Assembly: GCA_964036275.1 (NCBI GenBank)
Contig: OZ038433.1
Span: forward strand, 7,481,048 to 7,545,047
Direction: 5' to 3'
Source of the DNA: Litoditis marina
Lineage: Eukaryota > Nematoda > Chromadorea > Rhabditida > Rhabditidae
DNA length: 64,000 bases
Each line of letters opens with the position of its first letter. Position 1 is the first letter of the stretch. Position numbers and translations under genes: made by a program. Below the pieces are notes generated by a model that searched no databases, had not been told where the DNA came from, and was given only the letters and a program-made list of their open reading frames with translations. This document shows, piece by piece, positions 10,701 through 21,100 of this stretch.

Positions 10701-13700
10701 TTTTGATCTCAATACGTATCGTTGTCTGCGAATTTTGAGGAAAAAGCCACGAAATCAAACTAAACTGGATTAAGCGAAAAACACCGTAAAGGCCTGTTTT
10801 GAAAGGGCGAACCGTCTAGATGTCAAAGATATTGTAAATGAACAAGAAGATTAGAAACTGTTACGAAATGGGAGAAGAAACAACAAACTTTTTAAACGAA
10901 CCAACCACACTCATTCAAAATAAACGAAACACAAACATTCAAAAAGAACAAACCACCTCGTTTCAGAGAAGATCAAAGTCAGTCATCTCTTCGAGCAGTT
11001 TCGCTGATGTGGATGAGCCGGAGACTATGCCTCCGGAGCAGACACAAAATAATGAGGTACTTCACTTTTTTGCTCGGTGAAAAGCTGTTTTGAGATATCA
11101 ATACTCTGTGGTCAACAATTTACCTTACCGTAACTAAACTTTTTTCAATTTCCAGGTCTTTTTACTCTTCTTAAAAAAATAGAATTGAACTGACTGAAAT
11201 GACTGAAAATACTGAAACTGACTAGAATTAGAGAGAGGGGGAGGGGGAGGGGTAAAAGCACAATACCCAATACATCATGCCCTAGTTTATCAACTCCTCT
11301 TGTTTTCAGGACTCTGTTCTTTTGCTGGAGAAATGGACTTTGGATGCTGTCCCCAAGAACATTCCCACGGCCCCGCCCCCGCCGCCAGCCGATCTATTCA
11401 CTAGTCCCAGAATGATCATCTTCGGAGCAGATACAAGGTATGGTATAGAAGTGCCCAAATAATAGTTGAGTTCAATCACACGCCATACTTCACGAGTTTC
11501 GACGCGAAAGCAAAGGCATAAAATCCACAAATACAGCGGAATAGAACCAGATAAACCATATCGGCTTGAATTGGAACAGTGAACCCTATAATACTTAGTT
11601 TAACGCGAAGAAACTTGAATCAGTAGTCAGTTTCTGAATGATATATTTCTCGTTATTGCAATTGAGACACTGTTAGCATGCCAATGATAACAGAAAAAAA
11701 GGCTAAGTACAGTTATCCCAAATACATCTTCAAACTCTGTCATGGCTTGAGCCTGTTCTCCTATTCCTTCCTATTCCTTCTCTCGCTGAACTTTTGCGGT
11801 GTTTTTAGTTTGGTCGGTCACAATTTGGTAATACAACGATGTGTACAACGATCAAACTACAACTCAGTATAATATTCCCTAACATAGTTCCCAACTTCAG
11901 TCGTCTGTCCATGGCCCGAGCCCGTTCTCCTGCTCCTTCTTCCGTTGAGCATCCGGCATCTTCTCCAATATCGTTGGCCTCCCTCCTCTGCGGTTCCGTA
12001 AATCGTACTAGACGTGAGTTTCAACACGTGATACTGAACACGTAACCCCTAACCTTGACACCTAATTGGTGGCGCCTAACATGAAAAATTTACAGGTGAA
12101 GCTTACCACGTCACAATCTCATACATGACACTTACACGTTGCAAACATCTTAATTGTAATGAGCACAAATGTTACTCGGTCACGTTGTGTTGTACAGGTC
12201 ACACTTGACACGTGAAAATTTGGTCGCGTGACACTTGGTCTTTCACGTTCAAACAATTGCTTGAGTTGAGTCCTTTAGGCGAAACGTACCATCTTTCATA
12301 TCTAATTTTTCGCACTGTGAGTAATTTAAATAAGTGCTTTTATTCCCTTTTCCTCTGCCATTTTCAGTGAGTCGTCCCTCTTTCCCCTCTCGACCCTCCA
12401 ATTCAATGCCTTCGGGGAGAAGTTCTACCAGGTCAGTTTCGATTTGGGGGTCAAAGAGGTCACGGAATTTATTGGGAAAGATTATAGATTTTTCGACAGC
12501 TATCTTCTAGAAACTTGTGGATGTTCCCTGAACCATTGTGCTTCAAATTTGCACGGTTCTGAATTCTGATGTGTTTCACACTTGTCGCGTTACTGCTCTT
12601 GTTAGTTTTTACCATTGTTATATTCCATTCCGTGAAGTTTATTGTGATCTTTTTTTTTGTTTTTTGCTCTCTTTTATGTGTCTCAGGTTTTGTCTCAGGT
12701 GTATCAGGTATATGTTCTATTTTCAGAAGTCCCTCGATCACCAGTGGCCGATCAGCTGAATCTCGGTACTGTAGAAGTTCAATGGATCTAGCGAAGCAAC
12801 TTTTGGCAAGTTTCAAAAACACAATACATTTGAGTTACATATACACAAAGTTCAGCGACGGAAGCTGGAAGAAAACTTGTTATATAGTTCCGGTCATTCC
12901 TACTGAGACTTGGCAGCGTGCCAATGAATATTCCAGGCTGTTTTTCACCACTTTGCCGTTTTTCAAAAAACTGCAAATCTCTGTTAGCTGTTGTTCTGTT
13001 CCATGAGAACATGTAAATGAAGAATGTCTTTAGAATACCTATGCCTGCTTAAAGAAATAGTCATCCGAAAATCTTGGCACGATGCCAATGGGTCTCAGTG
13101 GGAATGAAATGACCTATAGATCGTAGTAGTTTTTTGTATAACATAACTTTGATTTGCTATATACTAGAAGTAAAATGAGTAGTCACGTGAAGTTAGCATT
13201 CTAATGAGGCATCGTGCACTTTGTCTTTGCACGTTTCTGAGTTCTGCTGTGTTCAATATGTTTCACGTAACTATGCAATTGACTAACAATATATTGCAGG
13301 TTCGTTACATGTACATGGTTTGCTCAACTGAAGCTGGAATACGTTTCATTTTTCTGAGACGGTACATAATGTGTTCAATTACCGAGTTTCTATTCTTCTC
13401 ATACATTGATGTGTTTACAGACCGCATCCTCAACCTTTTCGACCCCAAAACAAGTGGACGAAAGTGTGATTTGCCTCGGAACGCCGCAGTGAGTTTCATA
13501 GTCATCGTCATTTTGTCGCCCACTTCTCTAGCCTGTATTTCGACTTTCTAGAAATTGGTACGTTCATTGAATTCAACTCTCATCAAGTGTTCATCTCATT
13601 GTAGCTTGAAATTGTTTCATTTGTTGAATTCAATTGTTATTCAATGTTTTATTTGTTTCTTGATATCAATTCAAGAAACATACGCTTAGACAAATCTTCG

Positions 13701-14528
13701 TGGTCTTTTTTGGGAGTTTTTGAATCTTATATTGAAAGTTCAAATATTGAAACAACCATTTTTGCAGCAAACCAACTCCTCCCCTGATCTGTCTGGATGA
13801 CACAAACGAAGAAATCGAAAGCTCGATCATTGAGCATGATGAGCCCATCGATAGTGTCAGGTATAATTGTCTCAAACTAGGTACAAAACTTCTCGAGAAA
13901 AGTTTATTAGTGAACGGTACAACAGTGGAAATCCATCAGAGGGTTCACGAGATATACGAGATGCACCCAGCTACCTCTCAATTCCCCTAACTCAGTTCTT
14001 GGTCCAACGTAGGGGAGGGGGGGGGCGATTCTACTAACACCGTGATTTTCTTATTTGACTTTCCGTATATCGTTCCAGAAGATCGTTGCACAGTACTCCC
14101 TGCCGTGCCCTTCTCCCCCTCTTCACCGCCACTGAGAATACTCCCGAATTTCTCTCCGCCAGATCCAGACTTCGCCCCACCAGAAATGCGGCGGTCTGTT
14201 TCAAGTCACCCACAAATTTCAGTCGGTCACTTTTGTGGGGCCTCGACAGGAGAGTGTGTAGATCAGAGAGATGTTTCTAGTTAATCGAACCTATCTTAAC
14301 CATGAAACTGAATATTGTTACGGTATATTCATTTATCTCTAACATACCTTTCCTGAAGTATACTTACTTTTCTACAGCCCACAAGCAACACACGACAGTT
14401 CATTTTTATGTTTGATTGAACCTATTTTGCAGGTGGAAGCGGATATCCGTCGTGACCTGGACCGCACCCTCAGCCGCACCACGACCCTCCCCGAAGAGGG
14501 TCAGAACGACGAGACAAGCTTCGAATGA
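7784..14528 (+). CDS. Ser/Arg-rich, acidic protein of unknown function (15 exons, about 492 aa)
   Basis: Model: 7784-7849, 8705-8748, 9171-9249, 9485-9543, 9867-9962, 10424-10652, 10967-11056, 11310-11437, 11901-12013, 12368-12431, 12727-12805, 13421-13488, 13768-13860, 14079-14253, 14433-14528. Phases agree across all joins. The N-terminus is charged (KGEKLNLKKELISHLENA), followed by an acidic serine-rich block (SGELSDSWETSLSDYVEEES), a poly-proline patch (APPPPPADLF), a basic Ser/Arg/Pro block (about residues 268-340), a segment with repeated V/L-I-C-L turns (DESVICLGTP, PPLICLDDTNEE) and a short C-terminus ending in a Glu-rich tail. I recognise no domain. The composition suggests an intrinsically disordered, probably phosphorylated protein. 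Weak points are the exon 11 donor (GC instead of GT at 12806), the exon 1 donor (GTGTAC) and the exon 14 donor (14253, or 14193 in the same phase). A poly(A) signal follows the stop. Confidence 0.72.
8225..8520. repeat. C/G-homopolymer-rich region in an intron
   Basis: Inside intron 1 of the preceding gene model. Runs of 7-14 C or G alternate with TTGAAGTTTGACCCCC units. C runs at about 8248-8261 face a GGGGGG at about 8264, and more occur at 8350-8460 and 8502-8513. Such runs could form G-quadruplexes or i-motifs. Part may be slippage or assembly noise. Confidence 0.6.
8754..8890 (-). repeat. ~135-bp dispersed repeat (GTTAGCATTCTAATGAGG family), copy 1
   Basis: Contains ACAGCAGAACTCAGAAA, ACAAAGTGCACGATTCCTCA and AGAATGCTAGC, flanked by CACAGTCACG and ACGTGACTTTTCAATT. 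The same unit, either strand, occurs at about 13160-13300, 19525-19640, 38305-38420 and 53695-53825. The ends are inverted (GTCACGTGA/TCACGTGAC type), so it is probably a MITE. This copy lies in intron 2 of the 15-exon gene. Confidence 0.8.
10267..10356. repeat. 90-bp hairpin in an intron
   Basis: TATTGTTGGTTTTCTCGTCA at 10267 pairs with the inverted copy ending CAAGAAAACCAACAATA at 10356. Inner bases (GACCGAA/TTCGGTC) also pair. It lies in the intron between exons 5 and 6 of the 15-exon gene. I see no second copy in the window. Confidence 0.7.
13160..13300 (+). repeat. ~135-bp dispersed repeat (GTTAGCATTCTAATGAGG family), copy 2
   Basis: Plus-orientation copy with GTTAGCATTCTAATGAGG, GTGCACTTTGTC, TTGCACGTTTCTGAGTTC and TTTCACGTAACT. 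It lies in the intron after exon 11 of the 15-exon gene. The small frame at 13204-13551 reads through it and I treat that frame as a shadow. Confidence 0.8.
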
Positions 14529-15115
14529 GAGATCAAACTACAATCGACAACAATTCTCATCATTTCAAGTACTCTTCAAACTCGTTCTCTAGACCATTTA
14601 CTGTGTGAATATAAATAAACTATCAGCAGGGTAACTCGTTCCAATTTTGTTTTCGTTTAGACGTAGTTCATCTACTCTCAATAAGAGTCCTCAATTTTTT
14701 CGAATTCTGTTGAACGGTTTGAGAACAATGCACGGATACACTTCATCCCAAAGTACCAGCGAAGCACTGCAGCGCACGATGGAACTAAAATTTCCAGAGT
14801 TTTTTTTTGAAATTTGTTTAATTTTGGAAAAGAAATAGAAAAGAAATTTGTTGAAGAAGAGAAACTGTGTGCCTGATATTGATGGAGCTATATTCTTCAA
14901 ATCTCTGTAAGACCCGCTCAACACGTTTATTTCACGTGCGTTTCTGAGAGTTGTCCATAAAACGCGTCCGAGTGTGCAATTTCCCTGTCTGTGATCGTGA
15001 AAGGAAAAACGAAAAGGTCGTTTTACAAGTCTGGAGAAGAGCCAACGCGTCTCTCAGTGGGAGCTGCAGCTCATTCTTTCGGCTTTCGGCGACTCGGCTG
15101 GTTGGTCTAACCAAG
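14529..15115. other. Short gap between two plus-strand genes
   Basis: It holds the 3' UTR of the 15-exon gene with AATAAA at 14614-14619, then AT-rich DNA and the presumed promoter and 5' UTR of the SH2 kinase gene. An upstream ATG at 14951 is in frame with the kinase start, but its 55-codon extension has no resemblance to the lysine-rich N-terminus. I prefer 15116. Confidence 0.55.
14614..14619 (+). terminator. Poly(A) signal AATAAA
   Basis: AATAAA begins 86 bases after the TGA of the 15-exon gene at 14526-14528, the distance expected for a nematode 3' UTR. Confidence 0.7.
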
Positions 15116-18100
15116 ATGGAGCACAGCAAGGATAAGGAGAAGGAGAAAGAGAAGTCAGTTTGGAAAATATCGATTCTTTTTCAATTTATTCTAGCTTTCT
15201 TTTCTCTCAACTCAATTCTTCTATCAACTCAGTTTCATCACTCTCAACTCTACCCTTTCACCCCTATTTGTAAAGATTGGAAGATATATATTAACTCTTC
15301 CATCTTTTATCAACTTGATCCGATGAATTTTACCTAGGCCCTTTTTTTATTTGTAAAGACACATTATCAATATGAATTGAACGGTTTGTGGTTTGTACAG
15401 GGCCTACCTAGGGAAAACTTGTTTTGCAGTTTGATGAGGCAACGATTTCGTAGTAGTATTTTGTTTTTATTTTGGTTTTCAATAGTCGTTGGAGTTACCA
15501 ACTATATCGACTTCTGAATAACGTTTCTTTCCTTTTTAGAGATAGAGAACGGGAGAAGGCGAAGGAAACGGAGAAAGAAAGAGAAAAGGAGAAAGAAAGA
15601 GAGAAAGAAAAAGAGAAGGAAAAAGAAAAAGAGAGGGAAAGGGAGCTGATAGAGAAGGACAATCGGAAGAAGGAACTCGAAATGCAGGATTGGTACCACG
15701 GATATCGACCGAGAAAGGATGTCAAGTATGTTTTTCAAATTTTGGTCGTTTAGGGCTATATCGTTTGTAGTTTGTTTTCCATGCCTTTCAGACAAAATTT
15801 GAAATTCGTGAGGTTCGAGACCAAACTACAAAGTTTTTCGTGTTTTCAGTGTGCTGCTGCAGGAGCCGGGAGACTTCTTGATCCGTGCAACCGATGCCCG
15901 AAGTTACGCCCCCGAGATCGTCATCTCAGTCATGACTGAGCAGGGAACCCACACCCATCTCACCGTCGTGTACGTCTTCTTCTCTTATCCTGTTTACGTG
16001 AAACAAGTTGACGTCTTAACTGGGAAAATGAAAATTCGCGTTCGACACGTATACAGAAATATTTTCACTCTTTATTTTGGTTCGCTGCAGGATTTGACTT
16101 ATCGAGAAAAAAAGATTCTGCCTTTCAATTCACAAAAAAAGAGCTTGAATAAATGTTTTTTCGAGTTGGCTTTTCCAGTAACAGTGTATTTATCCCATTC
16201 TCCCCACTATTACTGTAGTTGTCTATCTGTTGAAAAAATTTAACTGATTGTTATTTGTTCATAGGTAAAAGTAAATGATTTTTTCCAATTCAGCTACGAG
16301 AAGAGCAAATGGCAATTGGGTGTTCTGAAGACGAAGCCAAAGGTGGCCCCCTCATTCGACACAATTGCCGAACTGGTGGAACACTATCGAGTACGTTGGT
16401 TCCATTTCAATCAATACCTATTGAACCAGCGCTTATTAACTCTTTTCGCCGTCCTTCAAGAAAATTTCGCAAAAAAGTTATGACCGTTGCTCACCAACTT
16501 TTGTGCTCAGAAAATTTTTCCAACATTTTTCAACATTTGGAATCACTTAACCTTTACATAACGTTTACTATACGAAAACATTTCACGCTTTAACTACCTT
16601 TTAACTGATAGTTTCGTCTGAAAATCTGAAAGAAGTTTTGTCTGAAGTCTGAAAATGTTTTTTAACTAAAACTTACTAATCTAAAAAACTCTTACAATTT
16701 CGGCTAAAGTTGCAACCTTTTCGTTCCCACTTAACCTTTACATAACGTTTACTATACGAAAACATTTCACGCTTTAACTACCTTTTAACTGATAGTTTCG
16801 TCTGAAAATCTGAAAGAAGTTTTGTCTGAAGTCTGAAAATGTTTTTTAACTAAAACTTACTAATCTAAAAAACTCTTACAATTTCGGCTAAAGTTGCAAC
16901 CTTTTCGTTCAGCTACACCGTCTGTGTGGTAGAGTGAAGCTGAAGAAGGCCATTCTCCGTCCGGCATGGCTCATCAAACACAACAAGGTCTTCTTCGACC
17001 GAACCAAGGTATAGTCACGGCATGCCAAATAGTACTGTAGTTCTTCGAAGAAAAAGTATAGTCAAAGTCTTATCTATGTCAAAAAGGGTACTGTATACTA
17101 TAGAGTATGTACTGTATAAGGGACTGTCATAGTTGATAAGTTGTTTGAACTTTTTGATTGTAATATGTAATTTTGCAGGATCTTCTGGGAAGTGGCAACT
17201 TTTGCCATGTTTTCAAAGGAGTTTACTGGCGAAATGAAGAGAAAATGACCGTCGCCATCAAGGTATAAAACAGTTTCTGTTCTTGTAGGTCACAGTCTTT
17301 TTCTCCCAACAAATACAGCAAAGGGATGTATTGATGAGTGAGTTCTGAGACTGTCTCAGGCTGTCTGCGGTCTCATTGACCCCCACGCTCTCTCGCTTTT
17401 GTAGCAGCTATCGCGCAAGAACAGCACAGTTCTTCGACTACGACGGAAATTTAGCGAGATCAAACTATAAATACATGATCCTCAGCCAGATGTACAGTAT
17501 TCATCCGGCTCTGAGCTGACCATTTATGATTATAAATTCTGTTCTATTTATAAGTTTACAGATCTGCCACGAGGGAAATGCTTCTGATAAGAATTTCGAA
17601 GAGGGAAAGGAAGCCAGAAATGCCATGATTGGAGAGGCAAACATGATGAGCTACTACACACATGAGCACGTCATTCAGGTAATTCTGTTGTCCAGTTTGG
17701 CTTCCCCTCCCTTTGTATTATCTCGAATTCACTTGGAACTGAACTCGAAATCTCGAAACTCTACGAAACGAAACTGGAACTCGAAATTGGAGGAGGACGG
17801 GTGAAAATAGAAGTTATTATTCAGCTGATCGCTTAGTTTTAGTCATCCCCTATCAAGCTACTGGGCAAGTTCGTGTACTGACTCTAATGACTATCATAAT
17901 TGGCTCTTATGTCATTTGTCCAACCTTAAACGTTTGCGACAATGATAAAAACTGAACGCTTTGTAAGTAGTAAGTAGTCTAGTAAGTAGGATGCGCGGCT
18001 GCCAAACTATTTAAGTTTGATCTGGCGACTCTCACGTAAGACAGACTTTCTGTAGAGTTTGCCTTCTCCAAAACAAAGCTATATATTGTGTGAGTGTGTC

Positions 18101-21100
18101 TGTAGTTGGATCCCATCGCTTTTAAGTCGAAGTTCGTATATTATATGAATGTAAATAACAGTTGAAATGGCGTGAATTATTCAAAATACGTAGTTTATGG
18201 TGCAGATCCCTTCACAGCCTATATATTCCAGCTGTTTGGTGTTGCCTGCGACCACCCGCCCATCCTGATTGTCATGGAATACTGCCCGGGCGGGAATCTG
18301 GAGTCTCATCTCAAGAACTCCGGGGATAAAATCGATACCGGCGAGCGACTGATGTACCTGATGGAGGTGATTTCATCACATCCTTTTTTCGAAAACGAGA
18401 CGTGGCGTATCTCACTCTCCCACTGTGTGCAGCTTACGCGCGCGATAATTCACTGCTGAGAGGCTTCAAATATCTCAGGCTCTATTGAAACTAAGGTACT
18501 ATTCAGATAGTAGGATGATATCAATGATGTTGATTTCAGGCTGCTCGTGGCATGAAGTACCTCCACACTCAGAACTGCATCCATCGTGACCTCGCTGCCA
18601 GGAACTGTCTCATCTCTGCAAAGGGTAGGTCAACTACTTTTACGAAGTTGGCATACTACGACGAGGGTTATTATGGTTTTAGTAGACAGTTTGATGAGTG
18701 TCGTGGTACCCATCATTGTCAATACTGCGGTCTTTTCAGTTCAAATGGTTATTTTTGAGGAGCAAAACTTTTTATGACGTGTTCATGCGTACGTCGTACA
18801 TCAGCCAACAGTCGTCATGGCACAGCGTTCTTGTCTACACAAAATTTTGCGATTACACTTGTATTGAGCTCCGCCCTACGCAGTTTTGTGGTGGAACACT
18901 GTATACCACTGCAATTCGTTCTGAGCACAGCACAATCTCGCTGCGTATCGCGCTTATTTTCACGCGAACTATACGCGGAGCGTCTAAAAGCGAGGACGCG
19001 ACTTCATTATTTGTTGAAGCTGTAGCTGAAAACGCTGTGATAGCAACAATACGGTTTGTAGTTTGATCTTAAAACTGGCGACAACCACGTTCTTTCACCG
19101 AAAACGAACGAGGTCAACCTACAAACACAGCGGGATTGGGTGACATACACCGTGTGGGAATGATTTAGAGAAACCTTACCCTAAATCGCTTTTTATGGCC
19201 ATATATAATCCATTTTTGTCAATTTCAATTTTGTGCTGTAAATTTCAGGAAAGATCAAGATAGCGGACTTTGGTCTCTCTCAACTGGTCCAGGAAATGGA
19301 GAAACCGACCTCAAAGGCGGATGATGACAAGGGAGAAAGAGCCACCAAGGACAAGGAATCGAAAAAGGTTTGCCATGTTCTGTTGCTACTTTCCAACCAA
19401 CGTCGTAACAATTTTACACTTGTACTGTTGTTCTACTACTTTACTGTACTACAATTGTACAATATATCCTATTGCTATTCTGAGACGAATGTGCTTTGTG
19501 TGAATAATTTAGAACTAAATTGAATAGTGAGTTTAAGTTAGCATTCTAATGAGAAATCGTGCACTTTGTCATTGCACATTTCTGAGTTCTACTGTGTTGA
19601 ACATTACGTGACAGTGCAATTGACCGACATTATAGTTGTTCTCTCCTTACTTTTGTTATTTGGTATTTGGTCTAATAACTTCATTCATTTGTTGAAGGAG
19701 CATGTGACGAAGGACCAGGGTGGTCAACCTGGTGGAGGCGCCGGCGGAGTTCCCATCAGGTTGGTGGAAGAGTCAGAGAATAGGACAACTGGTTTGAGAA
19801 TAAGAAATCGGTTGAATCAGTAGAAGTTATTATAAAACAGTTTCACGCAGAAATATTTGACTCACATTGTTTCGATTGTTTCGTGTTAACGTTAACGTTA
19901 GGTGTTTCGATTACGAGCCCAAATAGTTCATGAGAAGTTAGGGATTTCTGCTATGTAAAACGACAATGAAATGCAGCCAATAGAAATTAAAGGAAATAGA
20001 AAGTGGTAATACTGAATATATGGATTTCCTTTTTGTTCAGATGGATGGCTCCTGAATCGCTGAAGCGTCCTGTTCGCTATTCCACCAAGAGCGATGTCTG
20101 GGCATTCGGAATTCTCATCTACGAGGTTAGCATTCAATCACCAGCCTTTATTTCAAATTTTCTTCCTACATCAGTTGATTTCATTTTTCGGTCCATTTTA
20201 CTCTTTCGTTCACTTTTCGTCTTGTTTCTGAACTTTTAACGTTTTAAGGTTTTGGAACGTTTGTTTAGTTATATTAGATGTTCATCCATTTCCATGTTCG
20301 GATCAGTTATTCCAAAATTAAGTCAGCCTATAACTTATACTTGATGTTCACAGTCTTACGAAATGTTGAAAAATATTCCGTTCGAACATGTTTCTCCATC
20401 AGACCTTTGTTAGATATGATCCCTCGATACCTCGATAAAGCTCGAAATGTTTGCTGAATGCTGAAGCTATGTAACAAATGTAACAAACATATGTAATCGT
20501 ATGTTGTGTGATGTTACGAAACGTGCAATCACCGTATCCTAACGTAGTCTTCCTGTAATATTGTCTTCCTTCAGGTGTTCAACAACGGCGTGAAACCGTG
20601 GCCGGACGAGACGAACAACAAGAAGATCGCCACGTACATTCGCAATGTCAAGATGCCAACCATGCCCGCCAAAACACCTCCAGAGATGGTGGAACTCATC
20701 GCCAAACAGATATGGTTGGTTTCTTCAAAAATAAATTTGGTTGGGTTTTTCAAAGAGTTGTGGTTATATTTTCTTGCAATAGATTTGGTTACTTGCTTCT
20801 CGACCAGATATCGTTACTCTTACACTGCCTATTACCCAAAACTGCAGAGTTGTAGCTTGATTGGCATAACATGCTAGATACATACTGACAGTGTAGTTCT
20901 TGATCCTGACAGTTTTTGCGGGCGCTGAGAGGGAATTAAGGTCTTTCTTTAGGTTATCTAAGAAAAGTAGATTTTATAATATGAAATCCTAAATCTTGAA
21001 GAGCAGAAACACTTTTCTAGATTGAAAAATTTTGAAGTGATGCATTTAACCCTGTGTTTTTCAGGGTGTTGGAGGAAACGAAGCGTACCGCCATGGGAAA

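Noticed and set aside
14079..14283. Reading exon 14 of the 15-exon gene straight to the TAG at 14281-14283 as the true C-terminus
   Set aside because: A phase-compatible exon with good coding composition follows at 14433-14528 behind TATTTTGCAG. The shorter end remains possible as an alternative form.
14951..15337. Upstream in-frame ATG for the kinase
   Set aside because: It would add 55 residues without resemblance to the charged N-terminus, and the frame then runs on into the intron. The ATG at 15116 directly precedes the Lys/Glu-rich segment.
15495..15795. Minus-strand frames opposite kinase exon 2
   Set aside because: Shadow of the GA-rich coding exon; composition is simply poly Phe/Ser/Leu.
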